64,000 nucleotides of DNA from Hydractinia symbiolongicarpus (GCF_029227915.1 NC_079885.1:5334001-5398000), one strand, 5' to 3'; shown: positions 12,401-22,608, numbered from the stretch's first letter. Notes: generated by a model from the sequence alone, not told the origin. Made by a program: numbers and translations.

Positions 12401-13675
12401 GTAGCGTTACAAAAAATTTATTTTTATATACACAATCTTACATTGTTCTTCTGTCCAAGTGTTTTTTCCATGGGCTTATCAACTAGTTTACTAAAATACT
12501 TGGTATACAAAAGAATTTAAATGAGAATTAAAGGGAAATATGACATATTTGCCTAAAAAAGGCAATTTTTGTATCTCTAAACAATGCCAAAATGCCAATG
12601 CCAAAATTTACAGATTTTTATTAAAGTCAAATATGTGATTTTCCTGTTGTGAAACACAAGAATTAAAGCATCTAGTTAAAATCTGTGCCCATACAAGCCA
12701 ATGATCCTTATACAAGAATTAACAAATAATCAACCTTTTATACAAAAAAGCAATGTTGAAACAACATTTAATTGATGAAGGTTTCACTTTTTTTTTTTTT
12801 TTAATCATGATTACTTCACAAAAGATTGGCATAAAAAAATTTATACACTCGTATGAAGGAACCAAGCATGTTTACTAATGGAAAGACACATTTACAAACC
12901 TCTTCATCTGAAGTATCAACATCTTCAAAAAGTGCTTTTGATTTGATCACTTGATCTTTATCTCTTATACTTGTGTTAACGAGATCATTGTTTGTATTTT
13001 TTAACAAATTTACACTTAGTTCATCATCTTCATCGTCATTGGTATCACTACTGCTTTCTTCATCACCACTTTTATTGTCCTGGTCATTTTTAAACTCATT
13101 ATTATCTGAGACTTCACCCTATAATGTAGGATATGATGTAGGAATTAGTAAAGTGTAATTTTCAGGGGACCTAAACAGGTTTCAGTCTACCTTATATTTT
13201 TTTATATTTTAACCAATTTCAAGAAATTATGTAGTTGCAAAATATTATTTGAGATACAATCTACCTGCAAAATAGGACCAAAATTGACTTGTTTCTTTTT
13301 TTGTATCATATGAAATATTATGTCATATAAAGAAAACATAAATCAAGCTCTTACTTTTGTTATGTGTTCTTCTTCACCATTTTCATCGTCACTGGACTGT
13401 ATTTCTTCTTCTTCTGATTCAGAATCCTGTTCTTCTTCAAGTCCTGAGTAAACACTTTCATCACTATCACTCAAATCATCCTTGTCATCTATTTCTTTTA
13501 TTGAGAGCTAACAAAGAAAAGCATACAATTACTAAATAAAATAAGCCAAATATATTAAAGAACAAAAACAAGTGTAGCAATTCACATAGCATTAACAAAG
13601 AACAAATTAAAAGATAACTTGTTTTACCTCATCATTGATTTTCGTGTTTTTTTCTTTTTGCTTCCTTTTTGACAT
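464..13675 (-). CDS. BOP1: BOP1, ribosome biogenesis WD40 protein (3' end off window)
   Basis: BOP1 is the nucleolar scaffold of the PeBoW complex (with Pes1 and WDR12), needed for 28S/5.8S rRNA processing and 60S assembly. Exons, 5' to 3': 13675-13628, 13507-13355, 13118-12900, 9365-9255, 8968-8928, 8618-8501, 7529-7428, 7209-7108, 6991-6943, 6848-6796, 6272-6111, 5813-5733, 5657-5588, 5468-5336, 5094-4997, 4735-4650, 4524-4464, 3280-3231, 3115-3041, 2568-2466, 1193-1109, 571-464. They join in frame to about 702 residues. The start is an ATG beginning a basic MSKRKQKEK peptide. Residues 17-140 are acidic ([12 protein letters not shown] resembles the vertebrate acidic region). BOP1NT spans about 145-405 ([49 protein letters not shown]). 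A WD40 propeller follows ([59 protein letters not shown]). The last blade is missing because the donor at 463/462 leads left of the window. Intron 15 uses a GC donor (CAAG|GCAAGT). Identification is secure from family knowledge. Confidence 0.96.
610..681. repeat. three tandem copies of a 24-bp unit
   Basis: Three head-to-tail copies at 610-633, 634-657 and 658-681, unit beginning CACATATCCGTCACACCGAC. They lie in a BOP1 intron, ending about 40 bases upstream of the splice acceptor of the exon at 464-571. The copies differ by a few C/T changes. No function is evident. Confidence 0.85.
1480..2388 (+). mobile_element. row of Helitron-like short elements in a BOP1 intron
   Basis: Several short segments appear joined head to tail. 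Each 3' end reads like a Helitron terminus: a small hairpin, then a CTRR-like end before T. The clearest ends are at 2162 (GGCTAG|T), 2287 (AACTAG|T) and 2388 (AGCTAG|T); a weaker one is at 1608 (GACAAG|T). The end at 2287 is preceded by the hairpin CCGTGG-ATTTTC-CCACGG (2258-2275), 12 bases from the end. The bases after each junction resemble one another (TCTCTTTAATAATAG at 1609, TTTCTTTAATAATAG at 2163, then a diverged copy at 2288), as expected of tandem Helitron 5' ends. The two smallest units are 125 bp (2163-2287) and 101 bp (2288-2388). No rolling-circle Rep/helicase ORF is visible, so they are non-autonomous. A SINE-like reading cannot be excluded. Confidence 0.55.
5119..5325. repeat. 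A/C-rich partly duplicated intron segment
   Basis: In the BOP1 intron between exons 14 and 15 the phrase GTAAACAAACAGTA...GGCACAAAAAT occurs twice, near 5119 and 5197, about 78 bases apart, followed by A-rich variants of ACAAATAAAAAT. It looks like a local tandem duplication that decayed. Long open frames here on the minus strand are low-complexity artefacts. Confidence 0.5.
7640..7920 (+). pseudogene. LINE reverse-transcriptase C-terminal relic
   Basis: Within a BOP1 intron, on the opposite strand, the translation around 7810-7903 reads [19 protein letters not shown]. This resembles the GR(P/L)xxRWxDDI motif near the C-terminus of many invertebrate non-LTR retroelement ORF2 proteins. A stop follows within ten residues (before a second in-frame segment [10 protein letters not shown]), and no upstream RT motifs are present. 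It is probably a 5'-truncated dead insertion. Confidence 0.5.
8649..8736 (-). pseudogene. decayed duplicate of BOP1 exon 6
   Basis: This intronic stretch lies immediately upstream (in gene sense) of BOP1 exon 6 (8618-8501). Read on the minus strand it closely copies that exon: TAGAACTGTATATAATAAAT against GAGAACTGTATATGATAAAC, and later TTCAACAAGTGCAAGG against TTCAACGAGTGCAAGG. The acceptor corresponding to TTATCAG has become TTTCAT, and the exon-phase reading hits a TAA about 20 codons in. It is therefore a dead tandem exon duplication, not an alternative exon. Confidence 0.75.
9707..11851. mobile_element. TTAA-flanked DNA transposon nested in the Helitron-like element
   Basis: Terminal inverted repeats start GGATACTGTAAC at 9707 and, read inward from the other end, GGTTACTGTAAA at 11851. 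They are flanked by TTAA at 9703-9706 and 11852-11855. TTAA duplication is typical of piggyBac and Kolobok superfamilies. Joining the flanks across one TTAA gives TTTATTTAAATCAATGAAG, matching the uninterrupted relative near 58990 (TATATTAAATTGATGAAG), which supports an insertion. No transposase-like ORF is visible, so it is non-autonomous. It contains a further element at 10475-11574. Confidence 0.65.
10475..11574. mobile_element. inner DNA transposon with repeated subterminal ATAACCCGCA motifs
   Basis: The left end begins CCGTATTTTCCGG, and the right end read inward begins CATATTTTCCCCGC. Inside both ends a motif like TATAACCCGCA recurs: near 10489, 10506, 10573 and 10628 on the left, and 11506, 11518 and 11555 on the right. 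Imperfect inverted ends with clustered subterminal copies are typical of CACTA-like and some other cut-and-paste elements. No coding capacity is seen. The target duplication could not be resolved, so the superfamily is open. The whole sits within the TTAA element. Confidence 0.55.
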
Positions 13676-15289
13676 TTTTTTTTCTTTTTGTGAGCAACAA
13701 AAATATAGAATATAAAAAAAACTTGATAATGAATTTTCACACAGATATTAAACCTACAGTATACACTGCTTAAATCTGACTTTACATATACAGGATAGTT
13801 ATCACCTTTGCATGAGTTTTCAGTAGCACCTAAATTTTCTTTGCTATTGGTAACAAATTGTTAAATACCCATTTTTGTATCTCTATAACAACAGAATGTC
13901 TTGCACAAAAACTTAAACAAACTTTGCAAAGCCCATTGTTTACTATCTCGCCTACAAGGATAGTATTGGTTTCCAACTTGTAACTATATGTCCCAAATGG
14001 TCAATTGCAACATCATCAACGAGCTTTTTTGTGCAAAATTTTTTTGTTAGAAAACATCGCATCAAGTGGGTCTGAAGCCACAACCTTTGGGTTCATGTTA
14101 TGATGCCAACTGAGCCATTACGCCTTGAAAAAAATATTTAATTTAACATTTTAACAGCTGGTGAATTAACACGAAATGATTTATTGGTGACAAATACAAA
14201 AGTTTTTTAGATTATTTTTTGAGAAATGATTCCTCTCAACAAAATAAAGTTGTGTTGTGACTCTAAATTCTAAGAAAAATCCTAATGAATTCCTCCATTA
14301 TAAGGATTTCATAAGAATCTTTAAGCGGTAGTTTTGAGAAATGGCCTAAGGCTCTCAGAGGTATGGGACCTCAAAATTTCACATGCAGTATCAGTATCAT
14401 AGCCATGCATTATATCCCTTACCCAGGAACAGTTGTAAATCAATTTTTAGGTTTTGTGAAATGACCCTGTTAGTAAATTAAAAAAATATTGTTGCAGTGA
14501 TGTGTAATTGACATTGAGATAGTTTATGCAGCGCATGCATCTTGTTATATACTTATTAGCGACATGGGAACAACAAAAAAATATTAAGTTTTACCTGTTT
14601 CACACAGAATAGTTGTACTTATGTAAAAAAGAAAATACATTGTAAAAGGGTTAAAAATCGCCATTATCTCGTTCCGAAATGGCAAGAAAATGACTGAATA
14701 TATATATCTACGATGTTTAAAAATCACTGTATTAGATTCTGAAATGACAAAAAAATGTTCTTTTGAAGCTAAATGCTGTAATTTGTTATAAAATATAGCA
14801 ATCAAATATATCTTAATTCTGGTAAAAAAGAATCAAAAGCAGTTGAGGTGAAATAAAGAATTCCGTTCATTTATAAATTTCAATAGATTTCAGGATCATT
14901 AGTGATTTCAAAAAATACAGTATATACAGTCTGTCAGCTTTTGCATACGCACTAAAGAAACATTTTCCCGCAAGTGGCAAGCCCTTTTATCTTTCCTTTA
15001 TTGCCATTACCTTAATGAACTTTGCGAAAGACATCTTACACGAATGAATGCAATATATGAATTGAGCACAAAACTATTACTGTTAGGGGTCATATACAAA
15101 ATTTGTAGCATTTCGTATTAACAAAATTCGTATATGCGATACAAATTTTCTTTTGCCATACAATAATTGAATTCTTATGAAAGTTTTCTAAAATCGTATA
15201 AAATTCAAATAAGTTTTAAAATAAATTTATGTGAGTTCTAAATTAAATTCGTATGAGTTTAAAAAAATTTGTGATAGGAATGCTTCGCT
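13676..15289. other. upstream flank of BOP1, no host gene seen
   Basis: The 5' flank of BOP1 holds a pyrimidine-rich stretch when read on the minus strand just before the start (13680-13700). Apart from the tRNA-like relic at 14061-14127, I see only AT-rich sequence. Short ORFs such as 14584-14805 have no recognisable features. From about 15090 the sequence becomes rich in TTCGTAT-type words leading into the 52-bp array. Confidence 0.5.
14061..14127 (-). repeat. degenerate tRNA-like sequence, probable SINE head
   Basis: Read on the minus strand, GTAATGGCTCAGTTGG matches a pol III A box (TGGCTCAGTTGG). About 35 bases on, GGTTGTGGCTTCAGACC weakly resembles a B box and T arm. The cloverleaf is imperfect, particularly in the acceptor stem and T loop, so a functional tRNA is unlikely. 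A tRNA-derived SINE or tRNA pseudogene is the better reading. Confidence 0.35.
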
Positions 15290-16065
15290 ATATCGCATTT
15301 TAAAAGTTTAAGAACGAAAAGCGGCGATAGAAATGCTTTTTTAGATCGTGTTTTAAAAATTTAAGAACGAAGAATGGTGATAGAAAAGCTTCGTTAGATC
15401 GTATTTTTAAATTTTAAGAACAAAAAGCGGTGAAAGAAATATTTTTTAGATCGCGCTTTAAAAATTTAAAAACAAAGAACGGTGATAGAAATCACCGGCA
15501 ATAGCACTTTAAAGTTTAAGAACGAAAAGTGGCGAAAGAAATACTTTTTAAGATCCCGTTTTAAAAATTTAAAAACAAAGAATGGCAATAGAAATTTTTC
15601 GTTAGATCGCATTTTAGAAAATTTAAAAAGAAAATGTGGTGATGGAAATGCTTTTTTAGATCGCATTTTAAAAATTTAAGAACAATGAACGGCGATAGAA
15701 AAGCTTTTTGAGATCGCATTTTAAAAGTTTAAGAACGAAGAACGGCGATAGAAAAGCTCTTTTAGATCGCATTTTAAAAATTTAAGAACAAAATGCGGCG
15801 ATAAAAATGCTTTTTTAGATCGCATTTTAAATAATTTAAGAACGAAATGCAGCGATAGAAATGTTTTTTTAGAAATTTACGAACAAAGAACGGTGATAGA
15901 AATGCTTTGTTAGATCGCATTTTAAAAGTTTAAGAACTAAAAGCAGCAATAAAAAGGCTTTTTGAGATCACATTTTAAAAGTTCAAGAACGAAGAACGGC
16001 GATAGAAATGCTTTTTTCAGATCCCATTTTAAAAATTTAAGAACGAAAGGCGGCGATAAAAAAAA
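15290..16065. repeat. 52-bp tandem repeat array, about 15 copies
   Basis: About fifteen diverged copies of a roughly 52-base unit. Each carries CGGCGATAGAAATG, then TTTTTTAGATCGCATTTTAA, then AAGTTTAAGAACGAA. The same unit forms an array of about six copies at 52615-52910 inside a Tc1/mariner-like element. Several copies carry indels. A LINE fragment abuts its right edge. Coding-looking ORFs here on both strands are simply the repeat translated. Confidence 0.88.
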
Positions 16066-16080
16066 CTAAGTGACAGCGCG

Positions 16081-17590
16081 TAGGTTTTATTGAGAGACAT
16101 TAAGGTCGAGTGTAATAGTGAATTAGAAAGGGGTAACTATAGAGGTTTGAAGTTGGTTGATCAAGTAATGAAAGTTATTGAAAGGGTGATTGATAAGTTA
16201 CTTAGAGAAAGAATTGATATAGATAAGATGCAATTTGGTTCTGTTCCAGGGAGTGGCACTACAGATGCAATATTTTTACTCAAACAGCTTCAGGAAAAGT
16301 ATTTAGGAAAGAAAAAGAATCTCTATTTTGCCTTTGTAGATTTAGAGAAAGCTTTTGATTTCAGTGCCACGTAAAGTTATTTGGTGGGCTATGAGAAAAT
16401 TAGGTGTGGATAAGTGGCTAGTTACGATGGTACAGTCTATGTACAGCAATGCTAGAAGTTGTGTCAGGATTAACAATTCACTTAGTGATGAATTTAGTGT
16501 AAATGTTGGTGTACATCAGGGTTCTGTACTTAGTCCTTTGTTGTTTGTTCTAGTCTTAGAAGCGCTGTTGATGGAGTTCAGAACAGGTTGTCCATGGGAG
16601 TTATTGTATGCAGATGATTTGGTTCTCATAGCAGAGTCAATGGAAGAATTAGTTGAAAAGTTTGAAAAGTGGAAGAAAGGACTAGAAGAGAAAGGGCTAA
16701 AGGTAAACACAGCAAAGTCTAAAGTCATGATTAGTAGCATTGCAGCCAAGTGTGACCTTGTAGTTGGAAAGTGGCCTTGTGGAGTTTGCAGGAAAGGGGT
16801 TGGTAGTAACTCAATTTTTTGTCAGACTTGTAAGCATTGGGTACATAAGAAGTGCAGTAGTATTAGTGGAAGGTTAAGAGTTGACATTCAGTTTGTATGC
16901 AAGCGTTGCAAAGGTGAGATTATAGAGAATGAAGTATTTCCAGCTTTAATGATATACAACAGTGGCTCGTTAGAGATAGTTGAGAACTTCTGTTACTTAG
17001 GTGATATGTTGGGCAGTGAAGGGGGTGTTGGAAGGAGTGTTACTTGCAGGATAGGTTCTGCTTGGAAAAAGTTCAGAGAGTTACTTCCTTTGTTGACTAG
17101 CAGAGTCCTGTTAATTGAGGTAAAAGGTAGGTTGTATGAGGCCTGTGTAAGAAGTGTTATGTTGTACGGTAGTGAGACATGGGCAGTGAAGCAGGAAGAT
17201 CTTGACCGTTTAGAAAGAAATGATATGAGAATGGTTAGGTGGATGTGTAACGCCAGTCTGAGAGACAGAAAGAGTTCAGATGAGCTAAGAGGCAGGCTAA
17301 GTCTCCGTAGAATTAATGATGTTATCCAGATAAGAAGATTGAATTGCCTGGGGCACTTGGAAAGAACGAAGGGCGATAATTGGGTGAGAAAGTGTAGGGA
17401 CTTGATAGTTCCTAGGGCAGATCGAGAAAGACTTGGCTGGAGGTTATAAGGACAGACTTGATACATAGGAAGTTGAGTTTAGATCGAACACAGTCTAGAT
17501 CAGATTGGAAGAGAGTCATTAATATACCCCGTCCAACCCATGCTAGCATGGAAAACGGACGTTAAGTTGAGAATGATGATGATGATGATG
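16081..17590 (+). mobile_element. 5'-truncated non-LTR retrotransposon with frameshifted RT and zinc-finger insert
   Basis: The RT region starts at about 16090 (NYRGLKLVDQVMKVIERV, then a DKMQFGSVPG motif). It continues through motif A (FVDLEKAFD, about 16328-16356), HQGSVLSPLLFVLVLEAL, and the catalytic YADD at 16607-16618. One extra base near 16360 breaks the frame right after FVDLEKAFD. The second frame runs 16355-17449. After the RT palm lies a Cys/His cluster (CGVC...C...C...WVHKKC...C..C, about 16772-16910) like a PHD/RING-type finger, then a connection/C-terminal region ending ...MLYGSETWAV... and ...RRLNCLGHLER. No endonuclease domain is present. The 3' end has the palindrome CCATGCTAGCATGG (17538-17551) and a (GAT)n tail at about 17573-17590, as in several invertebrate LINE clades. 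It is dead because of truncation and frameshift. Confidence 0.9.
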
Positions 17591-18391
17591 TTATCTAATG
17601 AAAACATAACAAAGAAAACTAAAAACGATGTTTATCAGTTATGTAACATTTGAATCTTTATCAAATCCAAAAACGTTGCAATGCCGTTAATGTGTACATT
17701 GCTCTTGAAATAAAAAAATATTTTTTAATGTTTATTGCAAATAGCTATGGGTACTAGAATGCTTGTTCTGCAAACTTTAGCACTTTGTGGCAAAATAATT
17801 TCAATCCAAGTTCAGTCTAAATGAGTGCGTAGAGTAAAAAGTTCAAAAAACAGATGCTTAAAAAATCTTTTAATAAAATCAGGAAAAATGGAAGGAAGCA
17901 ATTATATGTAGGTAAAACCTCTGTATTTTTTTTAAAATAATTTTTTGCCACACGTATATATAGTTATATATATGCCGTTACTTGCTGAAAAACGAACGCT
18001 TTTATAATAGATTTACGATTTTAATAAATTGTACGATTCTCTGCACCTACACTCTCATTGTAAAAAAACCCTGGAGAACAATCATTACCAAAAAGTAAAA
18101 TAGAGCCCTGGGGCGAGGTTGCCTGCCAGACTAAATTGTTATAGAAATTATTGCTTGCGAACATAGGGGAACTCTTTCCGCTCAGCAACCCTTTATATAT
18201 AGGTTATAGTATTTATCATAAAAACAAATTATAGAGCTTTAGCAGCTAGCTAGCTAAGTTAACTAGCTAGTTTGCAGCGCTAGATATACAGAAAAACGGA
18301 AAAAGTAGTGGCCACACAACAAAACAAGCAAGCAAGCCCAAATATAAGGAATGCCTGGGGCTTTTGCGACACGCCCTAAAAACAACATTAC
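17591..18391. other. AT-rich flank, no gene seen
   Basis: There is no coding signal I can support. The stretch has a short GCTAGCTAGCTA-rich palindromic patch around 18241-18275 and ordinary AT-rich sequence. It may contain the 3' part of the unidentified minus-strand gene to the right, but I could not find a convincing next exon. Confidence 0.4.
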
Positions 18392-19260
18392 GTAACAAAA
18401 TTCTTGAAGTTGAGGGGTTGTTCTTAAACGCAATGCTAAAACAACACGAGATTTGTACCACGCTGCTTCAGCTTCTTGGTAGTTTTGAGGTATACGAACA
18501 AGTTGTTCGGCCAAAGGATTAAATAATCTCCCCTTGTTAAAGTAGATTAGTATCTCTTTTGAACTCTCGGCAATCATCGCATCTTTTTTGGCTATGTACC
18601 AAGACAACTTTTGACTTCGTCATTTTAAATTGCCTCTGATTTTGTGGCTTTCGCTAGCTTGCCAGTACTTCGCTACTGGCAAAAACAATCTAGCCAGCTA
18701 GCACCGAAAGGTTGTCTTGTCAACTAATTAAATTATTGTAAAAACCTAGTAAAGTAAGTTATTTTTTATAACCAATTTGTTATTTACATGTTCGGTCTTT
18801 GCGTAAAGGAAGGGTTGGTCAGACTAATGTGACAGTTATTTAGGCAAACTTTCCGCAGAATTTGTGTCAGCGATATATCTACAGACTGTAATAGATGTGC
18901 ATATTTTACATGCCTGGCCTCACAAATTCGTAGATTACATTCAGACTGTACTGTATATTAAAGATTTCCATACAAAAAAAAAATTTTTTAATAAACCAAT
19001 CTTGTATTTATGAAGGATTCACCACAAAAACATTGTGATTACGACATGTGTACACCATTTCATAATTAGTGCTTAATGTGAATACTTGCCTGTGATTGGT
19101 TCAACTGGTATTATGATGCGAACCGAACCGCGATAAGAATGAACGCTGCCAAACTTATGTACGGCAGCTTGCCCTGTTTTTAAACGACAAAAATACATAA
19201 TCAGACGGGAAACATAATCTGGATTTGCCGACTCATGTACGATATTTACGTAATCCTTCA
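18392..19260 (-). CDS. unidentified spliced gene, two internal exons
   Basis: Two exons on the minus strand join in frame. Exon a, 19260-19090, has acceptor TATAAG| and GC donor CACAG|GCAAGT. Exon b, 18591-18392, has acceptor ACATAG| and probable donor TTAC|GTAATG. The joined reading is protein-like and of even composition: KDYVNIVHESANPDYVSRLI, RLKTGQAAVHKFGSV, RGSVRIIIPVEPIT, then a helical part AKKDAMIAESSKEILIYF and NYQEAEAAWYKSRVVLALRL. I do not recognise the family. It has no transposase or RT signature, signal peptide or membrane segment. Both ends are missing, so the start and stop are unknown. The phase-consistent join and preserved open frame argue for a real, possibly lineage-restricted gene, but chance is not excluded. 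Confidence 0.5.
18659..18682. repeat. perfect 9-bp stem hairpin
   Basis: TTGCCAGTA and TACTGGCAA flank a six-base loop, with nearby GCTAGC and GCCAGCTAGC extending an imperfect outer stem. It lies in the intron between the two exons of the unidentified gene. It may be the core of a fold-back element. Confidence 0.45.
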
Positions 19261-19261
19261 C

Positions 19262-21045
19262 TTATAGAACGAATATAATCAGGGCTGATAGGCTTTTATA
19301 TCATTCGTCATCACTTCTGACAAAAAAGGTTATTATTGAGCTCAAATAGAACAAAATTTTATGGAAACTAAATTTTGGGATCCCCAAGTTTAATAACTTT
19401 TCATCAAACTTAATTCCCGGAAAACGAATATATATATAATTTAAGTCATCCCGAGAATTCAATTCCCGCAAAGAATAAAAATGAGCCCAACCATCCGTGA
19501 AATTTAGTTGTACACTTCGAATTATATTATGGTGAAATGTAGTCATATACTAAGAATTACGTGAAGACTTTTTTTCCGCTATGCCTAGTTTTCAATGGTG
19601 TTTTATCCTGGAGAGAAAGTTGTCAATGTTTGATTCGCAAAAGTTTGAAGAAAAAGGCCAATCACAGCCTGCCTGATCTGCCATTATATTAGTGTTCATA
19701 TTACAGTCACCACAACATAATGAGGGCAAAAATAACATAATCTGGCCATGCCTACATAATCCGGCCGTCCGGTTTATGAGCAGGCCGTTTTCGCAATCTG
19801 AGCATAACAGGGCTATTGCTTAGTTGGAGAGTCTTAAAGTATTTAATGCTCATTTACAGCTACACATACCCAATTAGGGTCCTTGCTTATAGATATTCAA
19901 CATTTTTGAATATATTTTTATTCCTTTTCAATTTTGAACAGCAGGCCTGGCAATTTCTAGTCTTTGTTTTTTATGCATTCTACAATATCAGGATTTATAC
20001 ACTGTAATAATCTATGCACCACATACTAGTGATTATTAAAATCAACCAACATACTGAGTTTGAAACTACAATCAATTGTTATTCACAAAATATAGCAAAT
20101 TTAAGGAAATGGTCTGTGAATTTCTGGTCAGCGTTTTTGTTGAATTCTGCCATTATGGTATTCATTATGTCTCATTCAAGTATCACACACTAGCAATTGA
20201 TAGGATCTACCAATAAACCAAGTTTAAAGCATTAATCACCCGTCATTATTGAGTTATTCTTCCTTTATTTGCACCATTTTCCCTGCCACTTTTGACTTCA
20301 TCACCTTTACTTGCATTTTGAATGTCTTCAGTTATTGCAGATTTGAGATACTGGTCTGCGAATTTCTGGTCTGTATTTTACATAAATTAGAACGTCTATA
20401 AATTGAGAATCGCACATTTTGAGCATATTGTTTTTATACATTTTTTGTTCAGATTAAAATTATCTATTGATTGGCATTAAAATGTTTAAAAAATATTGAA
20501 TTTTTTATTTTGCTGACTGTAAAACTGCTGACATCATCAATTTCCACTTAGGGGCATGTGTAAAAATGCCACCATGGTTCTTTGCATATTTACCACCTAA
20601 TGAATTCATTTTAATCGAAAGTTTGCTTTTAACAAGTCTGTACATACAGGATGATAAGTTGACCCCCACTACATGACAAGTGTATTAATTAAAAGGTTTT
20701 TTGTGTGAGGTGCACTGTATTTAAACAGAATTGTTTGTTTATTTTTCTTGCTCCAGCAGTGATGTATGCTTTTTGGAATTTAATCTTTAGGAGTATATTT
20801 TGTGTTGTTAGCTAACAAGTGTGTGAGTGTACCCTCTGCTACTTCTGTAAACGATGCACACATCATACAAAGATATTGTGCTAGGCTCGCTTGTACTTGA
20901 TTGCATTTATTTCTTAATTCTCGGATTTGTTGTCATTTTCAACAAAAATGACCAGAATTGAAAATCCATATCATGGATTGTGATTGGTTGTAAGATTAAT
21001 TGTTGGTACGATTTATTTTCTTTAAAACAATATTATGTATATAAG
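19262..21045. other. intergenic stretch without recognised gene
   Basis: There is no ORF with recognisable features. The segment 19740-19800 contains repeated AATCTGG/AATCCGGCC words and a small palindrome TCCGGCCGTCCGG. At 18932-18955 a sequence resembling the end of the Tc1-like element of this window (ACAGTCTGAATGTAA read inward) suggests an old relic. The rest is AT-rich and unremarkable. Confidence 0.4.
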
Positions 21046-21399
21046 TGAATGCACCTCAAAAGCCAAGGCACCCCAAAAACCGCACTGTTAGAAAATGTAG
21101 AATTAAAAGAAAGGAACGTGTCAAGATGGATGCATGTTGGTTTATTTCTAACCACAAGGAATTAGGCAACATAGAAAATGTCCACGATCGACACCATGGT
21201 TACTGTGAAAACAATAACCTTAAGTCTATTTTCTGGATTTGCATTCAAAATTGGGAAGTCTCTTATGTGGTTTTTGGGGTGCATTTTGAAAAAAATGACA
21301 TAAATTGAAAACAACAACTCTGCTTGGTAATAATGATCAGGAATGTATCCAAACACACTTAAGACATCAATAACAGTATATATAAAGACTACAAATATA

Positions 21400-21803
21400 A
21401 TAAAAATTGTTTTTTCTTTCTATGTTCTTAACAATGTTGAAATTTTTAACAACTTTTTTGTATTTGGGAACATCAAATTTGGTTCCCTTTAGTGGAACTA
21501 CATTCAAAGGAACAAAAATTACATCAGTCACATGAAAAGATGATACATGAGGGCAGTGGGCAGGGGTGTCTTCTAAGATTGTACCAGATCCAATTTTGGG
21601 TTCATGCACCTAATTTCTAGAAAATCAACTGGCCCTTTTTCATCATGTAAAAAATGTTGAAAGATTTTTCCAACAAATACCATGCTACAGCGCTTCGATT
21701 TGTAAATGACACCATACCATTTTGCCACCAAGTCTTCTTCTTTGTTAGGAGGACTAAGCAGTTTTTTAAGCTTCCTTTTAGGTCCCAAGTTTTCATCTTC
21801 CAT
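21400..21803 (-). pseudogene. frameshifted transposon-associated ORF remnant
   Basis: Two overlapping minus-strand frames (21803-21573 and 21609-21367) read as one protein broken by a single-base shift near 21600. The first ends ...GPVDFLEIRCMNPK, and the other frame continues from the same point as ...PKIGSGTILEDTPAHCP. The composition (acidic N-terminus, VAKWYGVIYKSK, KIFQHFLHDEKGPVDF) resembles small uncharacterised proteins often found beside cnidarian DNA transposons, but I cannot name a domain. It is broken and so probably non-functional. Confidence 0.45.
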
Positions 21804-22413
21804 TGTATCATCATCATCATCATCATCTATATGGCAATGGCATCATCTTCTTCACTGGAATCATCGAGTAAGCATTTTCTTCACTATCGGATTCATTTTT
21901 TTCAACAGGAAAAACACATCTTGGTTCCTTTGCAGTGGATTAGGCAACATAGAAAATGTCCACGATCGACACCTTGGTTACTGTGAAAAAAATACAGCTT
22001 TTTACATTTTGAATTTCAAAATCTCAATTTTGTGTAAAATCTTGCATCCAACTGCATCACATTTCTGATTTTTGCAAATACGTTTGAATTTACATAAAGA
22101 GGAACCTTCGTTATTTTTTCTTTTTTTTCTATGGTTTCTTGCTTTTGTTTGGCGTTTTTTTTCTTTCTTCTCCTTTATTTATTTTAAAACATCCCATTTT
22201 TGGCTTTCACTGATCCATGTGTTTGGGTGACTCTGATGTTTTCGATGACACCTGTAGCAGTTGAAACGTAGCCTAGAATAAACTCGCTTGTTCATAACAT
22301 GATAATATTTATATTATTCTGATGTTTTCTTTTGACAGCTTTGGTTTGACTTTTTGCACAGTCATGCAACCAGGTATTTCAGTTAGCTTGATGCTTTTTT
22401 CATCTTTTAGGAT

Positions 22414-22608
22414 TTAGCAGTAGGATCTTTCTTGGTTATCGATTATTTTACCATCTAAGCGTCGGTTTATGGTTTCAGAGTCTTTTTTTAATGGGAAAAG
22501 GCCATTTTTCAATGCTGCTTGACCTGCTTCTTCTAACTTGATTTTTTTCATTTGTGGACTTTCTTGCAACAACAGCTTTATAGCTTTTGTGGATGGATTA
22601 CTTTGCAA
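22414..22608 (-). pseudogene. short remnant with possible HTH-like segment
   Basis: The minus-strand ORF contains KKIKLEEAGQAALKNGLFPL followed by a SETINRRLDGKI segment. That faintly resembles psq/CENP-B-type helix-turn-helix regions of pogo-like or similar transposases. It lacks the rest of such a domain and lies in the same decayed element as 21400-21803. Low confidence; a chance ORF is possible. Confidence 0.25.

Larger units (their letters stand above)
9586..12486 (+). mobile_element. Helitron-like element, interrupted by a nested insertion
   Basis: Two separated pieces, about 9586-9706 and 11852-12486, together match the small Helitron at 58831-59308. Shared pieces include GTCTGTAACAAGCAAAATGG (9611), the segment beginning near 11860 (CAATGAAGTCGTCACAATGC), GGGTAACTAGGGACAACCTG and the 3' end TTCCATGGGCTTATCAACTAG|T at 12486. 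The middle is occupied by the TTAA-flanked element at 9707-11851. The 5' boundary is uncertain. It lies in the large BOP1 intron 9366-12899. Confidence 0.6.

Noticed and set aside
15466-15679. ORFs on both strands in the 52-bp array
   Set aside because: They are the tandem repeat translated, and the periodic peptides match the repeat period.
15290-16065. CRISPR-like regular repeats
   Set aside because: Units are directly adjacent and diverged, without unique spacers, in a eukaryotic genome; an ordinary minisatellite.
16993-17466. 157-residue minus-strand ORF
   Set aside because: It is antisense to the LINE coding frame and shows no independent protein features.
21654-22068. Plus-strand ORFs of 110-120 residues
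   Set aside because: They are antisense to the transposon remnant and largely the (CAT)n run near 21808; no features of their own.
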